From CADEED01 sp043747835 (GTDB taxonomy: Bacteria; Pseudomonadota; Gammaproteobacteria; Steroidobacterales; Steroidobacteraceae), in assembly GCA_043747835.1 (NCBI GenBank), contig JAYTOK010000006.1:36318-100317 (forward strand): a stretch of DNA of 64,000 nucleotides, read 5' to 3'. The notes beneath the pieces were generated by a model, which was not told the DNA's origin, ran no database searches, and was given only the letters and a program-made list of their open reading frames with translations. Position numbers and translations under genes: made by a program. Positions 9,319 through 18,492 of the stretch are shown piece after piece (position 1 is the first letter of the stretch; every line of letters begins with the position of its first letter).

Positions 9319-9394
9319 GCCGGCTTAGCTCAGTTGGTAGAGCGCCAGTTTTGTAAACTGGATGTCGCGGGTTCGATCCCTGCAGCCGGCACCA
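9319..9394 (+). tRNA. tRNA-Thr (anticodon TGT)
   Basis: 76-nt cloverleaf with encoded CCA. The acceptor stem GCCGGCT pairs fully with AGCCGGC. The anticodon stem CCAGT/ACTGG holds loop TTTGTAA, giving anticodon TGT (Thr, ACA). The T-arm has GGTTCGATCC. Confidence 0.98.
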
Positions 9395-9416
9395 AACTCT
9401 CGCCTATCATCTCGCC

Positions 9417-10292
9417 GTGCCCACCATCACCCTCATCGGTCCCGGCGCCATCGGGGCCACTCTCGCCGCCTGGCTCTGCCAGGATTCCCGCAACGTCGTC
9501 ACTGTCGCCGCGCGCACGCCGTTCGACGCCATCGAGCTCGAGTCGCCGTACGGAAAACTTCGCGCGACGCCGCGAGTGATCACCGATCGCGCGCAGACGA
9601 AGCCCGCGGAATGGGTGCTTGCGGCAACCAAGACCTATGACTCCGAATCCGCGACGCAATGGTTCGAGAACGCCGTCGGTCCAAACACGCGGCTCGCGGT
9701 GATCCAGAACGGCGTGGAGCAGGTCGAGCGGTTCGCCAACTACCTCGACCGGTCGCGCATCGTCCCAGTGATGATCGACCTGCCCGCCGATCGGCTGTCA
9801 CCGGGGCGCGTGAAGCAGAACGGTCCGGGGAAGATGGTCGTGCCGTCGGGCAAGAACGGCGCGGACTTCGTCGCGTTGTTCGAGAAGACGAAGCTCGATG
9901 CGCAGGTGACGGATGATTTCAAGACCGCGGTCTGGAAGAAGTTGTGCCTCAACAGCGCGGGCGCGGTGTGCGCTGTGCTCAAAGAGCCCTCGCGCATTTC
10001 GCATCACGACGGCGTCGCAGGTCTCATGCGCGCGATCGTGCGCGAGTGCGTGGCGGTGGGGCGTGCGGAAGGCGCCAGGATCGAAGACTCGATGCCGGAC
10101 GACATCGTCGCGCGCACGCGCAAGGCGCCGCGCGAGTCGACGAACTCGATGCTCGTGGACCGGCTCAACAACCGGAAGATGGAGATCGACGCGCGCAACG
10201 GGGTCATCGTGCGGCTCGGCCGCAAGCACGGCATCGAGGCGCCGATGAATGCGCTGATGGTGGCGATGCTGGAGGCCGCGCAGGACGCTTAG
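9417..10292 (+). CDS. 2-dehydropantoate 2-reductase-family oxidoreductase
   Basis: 291 aa, GTG start. An N-terminal Rossmann fold with IGPGAIGATLA binds NADPH. It also has VLAATKTYD and IQNGVEQ, and the catalytic-Lys region WKKLCLNSAGAVCAVL, followed by the C-terminal ApbA domain with RKMEIDARNGVIVRLGRKHGIEAPMN. The family reduces ketopantoate to pantoate in CoA synthesis. Paralogues act on other 2-oxo acids, so PanE identity is likely but not certain. It is convergent with the M1 peptidase gene, the gap being filled by an inverted repeat. Confidence 0.85.
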   Translation: MPTITLIGPGAIGATLAAWLCQDSRNVVTVAARTPFDAIELESPYGKLRATPRVITDRAQTKPAEWVLAATKTYDSESATQWFENAVGPNTRLAVIQNGVEQVERFANYLDRSRIVPVMIDLPADRLSPGRVKQNGPGKMVVPSGKNGADFVALFEKTKLDAQVTDDFKTAVWKKLCLNSAGAVCAVLKEPSRISHHDGVAGLMRAIVRECVAVGRAEGARIEDSMPDDIVARTRKAPRESTNSMLVDRLNNRKMEIDARNGVIVRLGRKHGIEAPMNALMVAMLEAAQDA

Positions 10293-10294
10293 TG

Positions 10295-10396
10295 GTGCCG
10301 GGGAAATTGGGGTCAGGCCCTAATTTCGACAAACGCACGGACAAATTGCCAGGGTTGTCTGCGAAATTGGGGCCTGACCCCAATTTCCCCGGCACC
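10295..10396. repeat. Inverted repeat of two GTGCCGGGG palindromic units (REP-like)
   Basis: Two 35-nt arms, 10295-10329 and 10362-10396, are reverse complements with one mismatch (gccct versus gcccc). Each arm is itself partly palindromic around GGGGTCAGGCCC flanked by AAATT/AATTT. The element fills the gap between two convergent genes, ending 2 bases before the next stop codon. It resembles REP/BIME elements moved by REP-associated tyrosine transposases, though no transposase is in the window. It may also act as a bidirectional terminator. Confidence 0.8.
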
Positions 10397-10397
10397 C

Positions 10398-12140
10398 TTA
10401 TTTCTTCTGCGCGTCCCTCCACGCCTGATACGCATCGATCGCATCCGACTGCCGCAGCAGCTTCGAATCCGGGTCGAGCGTCACCACCGACCATTCGTCC
10501 GCAGGCACCTCTCCCGTCCCATCGGTCATCGGCAGCGTGACTCTCTTCCCGTCGATGCGCACATCGACGGGCATCGGGAAGGGCGGGTTGCCGGGCACCT
10601 CCCAGCGAACCTTCAGCTTGCCGCCCTCGCGCGTCGATACCAGCTTCGGCAGGGCGGCGCGATATAGATAGACGTCGAAGAACCATGTCAGGTCCCGGCC
10701 CGTGACCTCGTTGACTATCTTCAGGTAGCCCTGCGTCGTCTGGAACTGTGGCGCGAAGTTGCCCGGCTGCGGATCGGGCCGTCCGTAGAGCAGGATTCGC
10801 AGCGACTTGAAGAACGCTTCGTCGCCGATGAGCTGGCGCAACGTGTGCGCGACCCAGCTGCCTTTCGTGTAGATGTCGCCGCGTGGCCCGGTCGGATCGG
10901 CGTACACCTCTTTTTCGTCGCGCTCGCGCCCGGCGACGAGCGGTTGCTCGTTGCGGATTCCTTCACGCTGCGTGCGCAGTTGCGCCATGTAGTCGATTGC
11001 ACCGCCGTACCACTCGGCGAGCAGCGGCTGTGCATACGATCCGAATCCCTCGTGCAGCCAGAGGTCGTCGTAGTTGGCGAGCAGGGGATTCGCGAAGTAT
11101 TCGTGCGCGAACTCGTGGTTCAGCAACCAGTCCCAGCCGAACGCTGTCTTCGGATAGTCGATCGAGTAGCCGATCAGCGTCTGGTTCTCGAGGCCGGAGT
11201 ACGGAACGCGGATCACGCCCATCTTCTGGTCCGCCCAGGGATACGGGCCGATCACGTCCTCCCAGAACCGCAGCGTCTGCGGGAATTCGGAGAACAGCTT
11301 CTGCGCCTTCTCTTCCTCTCCGGGTAGATAGTAAAAGCGCATCGGGATCTTGTTGCCGTAGCGGCTCGCGTAGTCACTCTCCAGAACGAGATACGGGCCG
11401 ATGTCGAGCACCATGCCGTACGTGTGCGGGCTTCGCGCGCGCCAGTTCCAGGTGGTCCAGTCCTTCTTCTCGACCTTGCTCACGAGCACGCCATTGCCGG
11501 GGGCCATCAATCCGGCCGGAACCGTGTAGTGCAGGTCCACGAGCGCGGCTTTGCGCGTCGGGTGATCGATGCACGGGAAGAGCAGGTCGCAGCCACCGCC
11601 CCACAACGAAGTGTCGATCCACGGATGTTTGTCATCGGGCGTCCGCATCCACGTCGTGCCGCCTTCCCAGGGAGGGCGCTTCGCGAGCGGCGGCGTCCCC
11701 GAGAAAGTCACGCGGACTTTCAGCGAGTCGCCGCGCTCGAAGGCGCGCGGCAGCTTGATACGCAGGACGCCGTCCGGATTCGAGTAGTTCGCCGCCGGAA
11801 TCTTCCTGCCGCCGACGTCGATGCGCTGGATCGTGAACTTCGGATAGAGATCGAGGGTGACCACTTCGACTCGGGCCGACGTTCCGAGCGTCAGCGTCGC
11901 CACGCTCTCGATGCGCTTCTCGTCGGGAAATACCTTGGTCGCGAGATCGAGGTGCCGGATGTCGAGCGCCATCTGCTCAGCCGGACGAGTTCCGCCCTGC
12001 TGCCGCGTGAGCGGCGTGACGAACCTGGGATCGCTGGGGTCGGTGATCTCCGGCGCAGATGTGCGCTGCGCGAATGCCGGCGCACTGAACGTCAGCAGGG
12101 CAAGTATCAGTGGTGCGACGCGTCGAAGAAATGAGTTCAT
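10398..12140 (-). CDS. Exported M1-family zinc aminopeptidase
   Basis: 580 aa. The signal peptide MNSFLRRVAPLILALLTFSAPAFAQ is cut near residue 25. The M1 N-terminal beta domain is followed by SGLENQTLIGYS (the GxMEN-type exopeptidase loop). The zinc site is HEFAHEYFAN with the third ligand Glu in WLHEGFGSYAQPL. It is likely periplasmic or secreted, trimming peptides. It is the last gene of the S9 peptidase-TBDT-M1 run on this strand, 67 bases after the receptor gene. Confidence 0.93.
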   Translation of the reverse strand: MNSFLRRVAPLILALLTFSAPAFAQRTSAPEITDPSDPRFVTPLTRQQGGTRPAEQMALDIRHLDLATKVFPDEKRIESVATLTLGTSARVEVVTLDLYPKFTIQRIDVGGRKIPAANYSNPDGVLRIKLPRAFERGDSLKVRVTFSGTPPLAKRPPWEGGTTWMRTPDDKHPWIDTSLWGGGCDLLFPCIDHPTRKAALVDLHYTVPAGLMAPGNGVLVSKVEKKDWTTWNWRARSPHTYGMVLDIGPYLVLESDYASRYGNKIPMRFYYLPGEEEKAQKLFSEFPQTLRFWEDVIGPYPWADQKMGVIRVPYSGLENQTLIGYSIDYPKTAFGWDWLLNHEFAHEYFANPLLANYDDLWLHEGFGSYAQPLLAEWYGGAIDYMAQLRTQREGIRNEQPLVAGRERDEKEVYADPTGPRGDIYTKGSWVAHTLRQLIGDEAFFKSLRILLYGRPDPQPGNFAPQFQTTQGYLKIVNEVTGRDLTWFFDVYLYRAALPKLVSTREGGKLKVRWEVPGNPPFPMPVDVRIDGKRVTLPMTDGTGEVPADEWSVVTLDPDSKLLRQSDAIDAYQAWRDAQKK

Positions 12141-12207
12141 GTGCGCCTCGGGCTCGCGGGAAACCGCCGCGCCAAAGGGGGTTGGCGCGGCGGTGTCGGG
12201 ACTTCCT

Positions 12208-14907
12208 TCAGAAGGCCTTCTCGACTCTCATCATGTAATACCGGCCGCGTGAATTGAACGAACCCGCATCGAAGCCATTCGCGAAGTTGCCTTCGAGGAA
12301 CGGGGGCATCTCGTCGAACACGTTCTCGAGCACCAGCGTGACTTTCGTCTTCGCGCCCTCGAAGTCGTAGCTCGCCGTCCAGTCGTTCTGGAAGTAGCTG
12401 TCGGCCTGCAGATGCTCGCCGTCGACGAGCAGCGAACCGTTGTTCTCGACGCCACCGACATAGCGTGCGGCCGTGCTCACCATGAGCCCGCCGCGCTCCC
12501 AGCCGAGACGCGCCGTGCCGCGCAGCCGCGCGAGCGTGCCCGTCGCATCGTCGTAGAGACCGACGCGGCGCACGGGCGCTGCGCCCGGCGCGGGAGACTG
12601 TTCGAACGTGTCCAGATAGGTGAGGTCCGTGCGGACCAGGAACGTGCCGATCGAACTTTCTTGGGTCTCGTACTGCAGTCCGAAGTCGAAGCCACGGATC
12701 GACTGGTCGAGCAGGTTCGCGCGCGTTGCGACGATCTGGACAACGGAGTTGTTGCCCGGGTCGCGCGTGATGCGATCGGCGTAGCTGCCGTTCGCCGCGT
12801 TCTGCGCGAGGATGAAGTTGCGGCTGATCGACCCGATGATCGCTTCCTTCGTGATGCGGTAGTAGTCGAGCGTCACGGCGAGGCGCGGCACGAAGGAGGG
12901 CGTGAACACGAGACCCACGGTCAGGTTGTCCGCCTCCTCGGGCTCGAGATCCGGATTACCACCCGAAACCACGAACGCGCCCGTCGTATTGGCCGGTGCC
13001 TGGCGGCCGCCGCAACCCGGCAGCGACGCGAAGTTAGGGCCGGCGCAGGGATCGACGATCGTGTTGAAGCCGCGAGTCTGTCCGCCGAAGGCTTCGGCGA
13101 ACGTCGGCGCCCGGAAGCCCGTGCCCCACGAACTGCGAACGAGCAGGTCATCGTACGGCCGCCATTTGAGTCCGACCTTGGGGTTCGACGTGCTACCGAA
13201 GCGGTTGTAGCGCGAATAACGGCCCGCGAGATCGAGATCGAGCGATTGCACGGCTGTCACGTCCTTGAGCAGCGGCACGGCAACCTCCGCGTAGACTTCC
13301 TTGATCTCGCGCTGCGGCGGAAACGCGTCGGGCGAAACGGAGCGCGCGACGAACGCGTTGAGCTCGGCATTGCGGTCGTTGTCGAGCGAGTATTTCTCGC
13401 GGCGGAACTCGGTGCCGATCGCCATGCGCACATCGCCGGCCGGCATCGAGAACAACGTGCCCGCGACGTTCGCGACGGCGGACTGCATCGACGCCTTGGA
13501 CGCGGCGTACGAGTCAGCGGAGATGAAGTCGAGCATCTCGGGCGTGATCGAATCCGCGTCGCCTAACAAGTTGATCGGCACGCAACCGTTGCCGGCGGCG
13601 CGGCAGTCGTCGGAATCGCCGGCGGCCTGTTGCAAGCGATCGCGCAGCACCCCTTCGCCCGTGAAGGTGAGCTGATCGAGGTTCTGTTGATTGTACGAGA
13701 CGTCCCAATTCCAGCCGCCGATCTCTCCTTCGATTCCGGCAACGAAGCGCGCGACTTCGGAAGTCACCTGCGACTGGCGGCGGCCGCGAAACGGCTGCTC
13801 TCCGATCGAGCGCGCGACCGAGAGGTCCACGCCGAAGGGATTGAAATCGTTGTTGGCGGACAGCACGATCGGATCGCCGTAGACCGCGCCGAAGTAGTCA
13901 GGCGCGAGATAGCCCTGTGACTTGCGGCGATTGAACGACGCCTCGATGAACGCGGTGACGCCGCCGCCGACTGCGTGATCGCCGATGAACGAGATGTTCG
14001 ATTGCGTGATGTCGGACGCGCTGGTTTCGTAGAGCCAGTAGTTGATGCCGTCATTGCCGACCGAGAGCGGATCGGGCGTGTCGGGGAAGCTGAACGCGCG
14101 GAAATCGGCGGTCGTCGCGGCCTGGGCGACACCATCGCGCAGCACGCGCTCCTGCTGACCGAAACCGGGCAGGCCTTGAACCACCGCGACGAGCGGCAGC
14201 GGATCGCGGAAATTGCGGCCGCCCTGCGCGCGCCAATCCGGATCACGGCTGATCGGCCGGTCGCCGATGAAGTTGCCGTCGGCCTCGCGCCACGAGGCGT
14301 TGAAGACGAAACCACCCTTCTCGCCGTCCTGACCGAAGGTTGCCGACAACTCGCGGTTGTCGAGGTCGCTGCGGCTCGAGGTGCCGTACCCGCCCTTCAG
14401 CGTGAGCCCGTCGAACTCGCGCCGCATGATCACGTTGACCACGCCCGCGATCGCATCCGAGCCGTAGATCGCCGAGGCGCCGTCCTGCAGGACTTCCACG
14501 CGCTCAACGGCCTCGAACGGAATGCTGTTGAGGTCGACCGTGCCGCCCTCGTTGTTCGAGAGAACGCGGCGGCCGTTGATGAGAACGAGCGTGTTCACCG
14601 CCGACAGGCCGCGCAGCGCGACCGTGGCGGAGCCGCCGTTGCCGCGGCTCGCGGTATCCGACGTCGACGCGGTCGCGACCGGCAGCTCGCGCAGCAGTTC
14701 ACCGACGCTCGTGGCGCCAGTGGCTTCGATCTCGGAGCGGTCGAGCACCGTGACCGGCGCCGCGCTGTGCAGTCCGATCTGCGGCAGGCGGGAGCCGGTG
14801 ACGACGACTTCTTCGAGACTGGTTTCCGCGGTGTTCTGCGCGTTCGCGGTGGCGGCAAGTGCGAGAGAAATTGCAGCGGCGAGACTGACCCTGCTGAGAC
14901 TGACCAT
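12208..14907 (-). CDS. TonB-dependent receptor, candidate peptide receptor
   Basis: 899 aa from ATG at 14907; the frame is open to 14970, but the signal peptide MVSLSRVSLAAAISLALAATANAQ begins here. A TonB box LEEVVVTGSRLPQIG, plug segments (VALRGLSAVNTLVLINGRR, SIPFEAVERVEVLQDGASAIYGSDAIAGVVNVI) and a long barrel ending RVEKAF follow. Cys-bearing loops are present (DDCRAAGNGCVP, DPCAGPNFASLPGCGG). It is flanked on the same strand by two exported peptidases, so uptake of peptides is a reasonable inference. Confidence 0.92.
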   Translation of the reverse strand: MVSLSRVSLAAAISLALAATANAQNTAETSLEEVVVTGSRLPQIGLHSAAPVTVLDRSEIEATGATSVGELLRELPVATASTSDTASRGNGGSATVALRGLSAVNTLVLINGRRVLSNNEGGTVDLNSIPFEAVERVEVLQDGASAIYGSDAIAGVVNVIMRREFDGLTLKGGYGTSSRSDLDNRELSATFGQDGEKGGFVFNASWREADGNFIGDRPISRDPDWRAQGGRNFRDPLPLVAVVQGLPGFGQQERVLRDGVAQAATTADFRAFSFPDTPDPLSVGNDGINYWLYETSASDITQSNISFIGDHAVGGGVTAFIEASFNRRKSQGYLAPDYFGAVYGDPIVLSANNDFNPFGVDLSVARSIGEQPFRGRRQSQVTSEVARFVAGIEGEIGGWNWDVSYNQQNLDQLTFTGEGVLRDRLQQAAGDSDDCRAAGNGCVPINLLGDADSITPEMLDFISADSYAASKASMQSAVANVAGTLFSMPAGDVRMAIGTEFRREKYSLDNDRNAELNAFVARSVSPDAFPPQREIKEVYAEVAVPLLKDVTAVQSLDLDLAGRYSRYNRFGSTSNPKVGLKWRPYDDLLVRSSWGTGFRAPTFAEAFGGQTRGFNTIVDPCAGPNFASLPGCGGRQAPANTTGAFVVSGGNPDLEPEEADNLTVGLVFTPSFVPRLAVTLDYYRITKEAIIGSISRNFILAQNAANGSYADRITRDPGNNSVVQIVATRANLLDQSIRGFDFGLQYETQESSIGTFLVRTDLTYLDTFEQSPAPGAAPVRRVGLYDDATGTLARLRGTARLGWERGGLMVSTAARYVGGVENNGSLLVDGEHLQADSYFQNDWTASYDFEGAKTKVTLVLENVFDEMPPFLEGNFANGFDAGSFNSRGRYYMMRVEKAF

Positions 14908-14961
14908 GGCTGACCCCGTTTTCTTTTGATGTATCGAGTGCGAAAAGCCTACTTCGCATAT

Positions 14962-14990
14962 CGTATACAATCTACCATATCAACTGTCCA
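14962..14990 (-). promoter_or_regulatory. Putative sigma70 promoter of the TBDT gene
   Basis: On the minus strand, TGGACA (14990-14985), a 17-base spacer and TATACG (14967-14962) form a fair promoter. It lies about 55 bases before the ATG at 14907. The -10 overlaps a GTATAC word also found near 17247 and 20398. Confidence 0.45.
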
Positions 14991-15021
14991 GCGTGCCTTC
15001 CGCGCAACAAGGTCGGTGGGA

Positions 15022-17244
15022 TCACTCGACGGGGCCGGCGGGCAGGTGCTCCTCGAGATAGCGAGTGATCAGGCCGAACAGGTGCAGTCGTGTGTTCGAG
15101 CCTTCCGAAATGCCGTGCGTGCGGTTCGGGTACGCCATCATCGAGAACGTTTTGTTGAGCCCGATCAGCCGGTCGATCAGGGCTTCCGCGTTCTGGTAGT
15201 GCACGTTGTCGTCGCCCGTGCCGTGAATGATCAGCAGGTTGCCGGTGAGGTTCTGCGCGAAGTTGATGGGCGATCCGTCGCGATACCCCGCTTCGTTGTC
15301 CGCCGGCAGACCCATGTACCGCTCCTGGTAGATGGAGTTGTACAGCTTCTGATCCACCGGGCTCGCGACCGCGATGCCTGTGGAGTACAGCCCGGGATAG
15401 CGGAACATCGCGTTCAGCGTCATCGCGCCGCCGCCGCTCCAGCCCCAGACGCCGATCCGTTTCGCATCGATGTATGGCCGCTCCGCCACAATCTTGCGCA
15501 CCGCCGCTGCCTGGTCCGCCGAGGCGAGGATGCCGATCTGCCCATAGATCGAGCGGCGCCACGTGCGACCGCGGGGCGCAGCCGCGCCACGACTATCTAC
15601 ACTGGCGACCAGATATCCGCGCTGCGCGAGCAGGAGGTGCCACAGGTGGCGGTCGCCACCCCAGCGGTCCGCGACCGTCTGCCCGGCAGGCTCCGAATAC
15701 ACGTAGACGAGCAGCGGGTATTTCTTCGTCGCGTCGAACGTTGGCGGCTTCATGAGCCATGCATCGAGCACGACGTCGTCGATGCCGACCTTGAAGAATT
15801 CGGTCGCCACGCGGGGAGTCCCGTCGACCAGTGCGCGCAACTTCGCGTTCTCCACGAGCGAGCGACGGGATTCGTGCGCCGGCAGCCGCACGACGTCGAC
15901 TTTCGTCGGTGACTCCGCGGTGGAAGCGAAATGCAGCGCCCAGTGCGCATTCGGCGAGAGGTCATAGTCGTGGGAGCCCGGCAGGTTTGCCGGCGTGACG
16001 CGCTCGACGTTGGGGGCGCCGCGCAATGTCGCGCGGTAGAGATACCGTCGCGTGACGTTTCCGGGCGAGGCCAGGAAGTAGGCGAAGCCCGCTTTCTCGT
16101 CGACCGCTTCGATCTGCACGACGTCGAACTCGCCGGGCGTGCGCAGCGACGCGGACTTGCCGTCCCGCGAGATCGTCCAGAGATGCATCCAGCCGTCGCG
16201 CTCGCTGAGCCAGGTGAACGAGCGGCCACCATCGAGCCAGTGGATGTCGTCGCTCGGCAGCAGCCAGGCCTCATCGGTCTCGGTCATCACGGGGCTGACG
16301 GCGCCGCTCGCCGCGTTTCCCAGCCACACGCGGTTGATGTTCTGGCGGCGATTTTCGTGCTGGATCAGCACCTCGTTGCCATTGCCGGCCCAGTCCATGC
16401 GCGGCACGTAGTGGTCGCGCGGATCGCCCTCGAGCCGGAACCACGTGGTCCCGGGACTATCTACCGAGACGACGCCAACGCGCGCCGCGGAGTTCGTCGT
16501 GCCGGGCTTGGGATACTGCAGCGGCACGAGCGTCGAGTACTGCCCGTCCGTGTTGCGGATCATGTAGAACGTGCCAACGCCGCGCGTATCGAACTGCCAG
16601 TACGCGATGCGCCGCGAGTCCGGGCTCCAGCGGTAAGCCTTGCCGAGGCTGAATTCCTCCTCGTACGCGAGGTCGCCTCGGCCGTTGAGCACGATATCGT
16701 CGCCGTCGCTCGTGAGCTGGACGCGCGTTCCGTCGAGTGCTTCGACGTAGAGATTGTTTCCCGAGACGAACGCGATGCGCGCGCCGTCGGGCGAGAACTC
16801 CGCGTGCATTAGCGCCGCGGGCAGACCGGCACCCACTTGCCGCAAGGCTTGCGCTCGCACATCCAGCAACCACACGTCGCTCACGGGGTTGTTTCGCCGT
16901 GAGCCGGGGGACTCCACCTCAACCAGGATGTGTCGTTCGTCCGGCGACCAGTCGTAACCGCTGATCGGGAGCGGCTTACCGCCATGGCTCAGAGTTTCCG
17001 CGCGCGCGACGACGCTACGCTTTCCGCTCTCGGCGTCATGCCGCACGAGATCGCTGCCGCCTTCGAGGGTCTGCGACTTTTCGAGCGTCGAATACGCATC
17101 GCCGATCCAGCGGATGGATGGCGCGCGTTCGGTCGGAACCGCATCGGGACCGAAGATCTGCGTGAGCTCGAGCGGGGTACCCGCGGCGAGCGATACCGAG
17201 GAAAGAAAGAAGAGGAAGACCAGAACGGTAGCGCGGAACTTCAT
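15022..17244 (-). CDS. Dipeptidyl peptidase IV-like S9 serine peptidase, exported
   Basis: 740 aa with signal peptide (FRATVLVFLFFLSSVSLAAG). An eight-bladed propeller domain runs to about residue 470 and contains DLAYEEEF, the double-Glu motif that binds the substrate N-terminus in DPP-IV. The alpha/beta hydrolase domain carries nucleophile GWSGGG, Asp in GTGDDNVHY and His in NRTHGIS. It releases N-terminal dipeptides, typically X-Pro. It starts 87 bases after nagA and may read through from the nag operon or have its own promoter; a GTATAC word lies 3-8 bases before the ATG. Confidence 0.93.
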   Translation of the reverse strand: MKFRATVLVFLFFLSSVSLAAGTPLELTQIFGPDAVPTERAPSIRWIGDAYSTLEKSQTLEGGSDLVRHDAESGKRSVVARAETLSHGGKPLPISGYDWSPDERHILVEVESPGSRRNNPVSDVWLLDVRAQALRQVGAGLPAALMHAEFSPDGARIAFVSGNNLYVEALDGTRVQLTSDGDDIVLNGRGDLAYEEEFSLGKAYRWSPDSRRIAYWQFDTRGVGTFYMIRNTDGQYSTLVPLQYPKPGTTNSAARVGVVSVDSPGTTWFRLEGDPRDHYVPRMDWAGNGNEVLIQHENRRQNINRVWLGNAASGAVSPVMTETDEAWLLPSDDIHWLDGGRSFTWLSERDGWMHLWTISRDGKSASLRTPGEFDVVQIEAVDEKAGFAYFLASPGNVTRRYLYRATLRGAPNVERVTPANLPGSHDYDLSPNAHWALHFASTAESPTKVDVVRLPAHESRRSLVENAKLRALVDGTPRVATEFFKVGIDDVVLDAWLMKPPTFDATKKYPLLVYVYSEPAGQTVADRWGGDRHLWHLLLAQRGYLVASVDSRGAAAPRGRTWRRSIYGQIGILASADQAAAVRKIVAERPYIDAKRIGVWGWSGGGAMTLNAMFRYPGLYSTGIAVASPVDQKLYNSIYQERYMGLPADNEAGYRDGSPINFAQNLTGNLLIIHGTGDDNVHYQNAEALIDRLIGLNKTFSMMAYPNRTHGISEGSNTRLHLFGLITRYLEEHLPAGPVE

Positions 17245-17331
17245 TCGTATACTATATTCTCTCCCAACGAGCCCGCGTCACGGCTCGTCGCGAAAATCAC
17301 CGCGAGGTTTTTTCGGAGCGCGCGTGCGCGC

Positions 17332-18492
17332 TCAATTCGTCGACGGCCGCCCGTCGATCCAGGTATCGAGCACGTCGAGTTCGTCGTTCGCGAGCACGAG
17401 GCTCGCGACCATCCCGCGCTCGATGCGCCCCAGCACACGATCGAGCTTCAGGAACGCCGCCGGTTGCGCTCCCGCCATCCGCGCAGCGTCATGCACTTCG
17501 ACCCCCAACATCTCAACCGCATTCGCCACCGCGCCCGCCATCGTCAGCGACGCGCCGGCCAGCGTGCCGTTCTCATCGACCAACGACCCGTCGCACACAT
17601 TCACGCGCTTCCCCGCGAGGGTAAACGTTTGCAGCTCACTGCCCGTGTTCGGCATCGCATCCGTCACCAGCATGAACCGCTCCCGCGACTTCGCGCGCAT
17701 CGCGATGCGCATCGTCACGGGACTCACATGCACGCCGTCGACGATCAGTCCGCACCAGCTCGCCTCATCATCGAGCGCCGCGCCGACCACGCCCGGCTCG
17801 CGATTCCCGAGCTGCGACATCGCGTTGAACAGGTGCGTGAACCCGCGCAATCCCGCATCCAGCGCCGCGCGCGTCTGCGCATAAGTCGCGTTGCTGTGCC
17901 CCGCGGAAACAATGACCCCCGCCTCGGTGAGCGCGCGAATGTGCGTCGGCGTCGTCATCTCCGGCGCGAGCGTGACCATCGTCCGTCCGCCGGTCGGCAG
18001 CGTCAGTAGTTTGATCGCCGCCGCGTCGAGCGCGCGCAGCTTCGCGGGGTCGTGGACTCCCTTGCGCTCCGGATTGAGGAAGGGTCCTTCGATGTGGATG
18101 CCGAGCAATCCCGGTACGCGCGCCGCGTCGTCCTTCGCGGAAATGGCGTCCCGCACCGCGCCGAGCGCGGCTTCGATGACGTGCAGGTCGTCGCTGATCA
18201 GGGTGGGCAGGAAGCCGGTGGTGCCGAAGCGCCGATGCGCGGCGCCGATCGCGCGAATCGAATCGACCGTCGGCGCGTCGTTGAACAGCACGCCGCCGCC
18301 GCCGTTCACCTGCGTGTCGATGAATCCGGGCATCAGCAGGTGGCCGCCGAGATCGCGCGGCGTCGCGGCGCGGACGCGCGCGTCGCCCTGCGGCAGAACT
18401 TCGACGATTCGCGTGCCGTCGATGAGCACGGCGAGCCCATCGACAAACCCTTCGTCGCGCAACACGCGACCGTTCACGAGCGCAATGGCCAT
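17332..18492 (-). CDS. nagA: N-acetylglucosamine-6-phosphate deacetylase
   Basis: 386 aa, ATG at 18492 overlapping the nagB-II stop (ATGA). The open frame upstream of it is a shadow. An amidohydrolase-fold enzyme: MPGFIDTQVNGGGGV, GIHIEGPFLNPERKGVHDP (metal Glu), SAGHSNATYAQT and GFTHLFNAMSQLGNREPG (His ligands) and LVTDAMPNTGS (catalytic Asp). It converts GlcNAc-6-P to GlcN-6-P in the cytoplasm. It is the middle step between the PTS (nagF/nagE) and nagB-II. Confidence 0.96.
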   Translation of the reverse strand: MAIALVNGRVLRDEGFVDGLAVLIDGTRIVEVLPQGDARVRAATPRDLGGHLLMPGFIDTQVNGGGGVLFNDAPTVDSIRAIGAAHRRFGTTGFLPTLISDDLHVIEAALGAVRDAISAKDDAARVPGLLGIHIEGPFLNPERKGVHDPAKLRALDAAAIKLLTLPTGGRTMVTLAPEMTTPTHIRALTEAGVIVSAGHSNATYAQTRAALDAGLRGFTHLFNAMSQLGNREPGVVGAALDDEASWCGLIVDGVHVSPVTMRIAMRAKSRERFMLVTDAMPNTGSELQTFTLAGKRVNVCDGSLVDENGTLAGASLTMAGAVANAVEMLGVEVHDAARMAGAQPAAFLKLDRVLGRIERGMVASLVLANDELDVLDTWIDGRPSTN

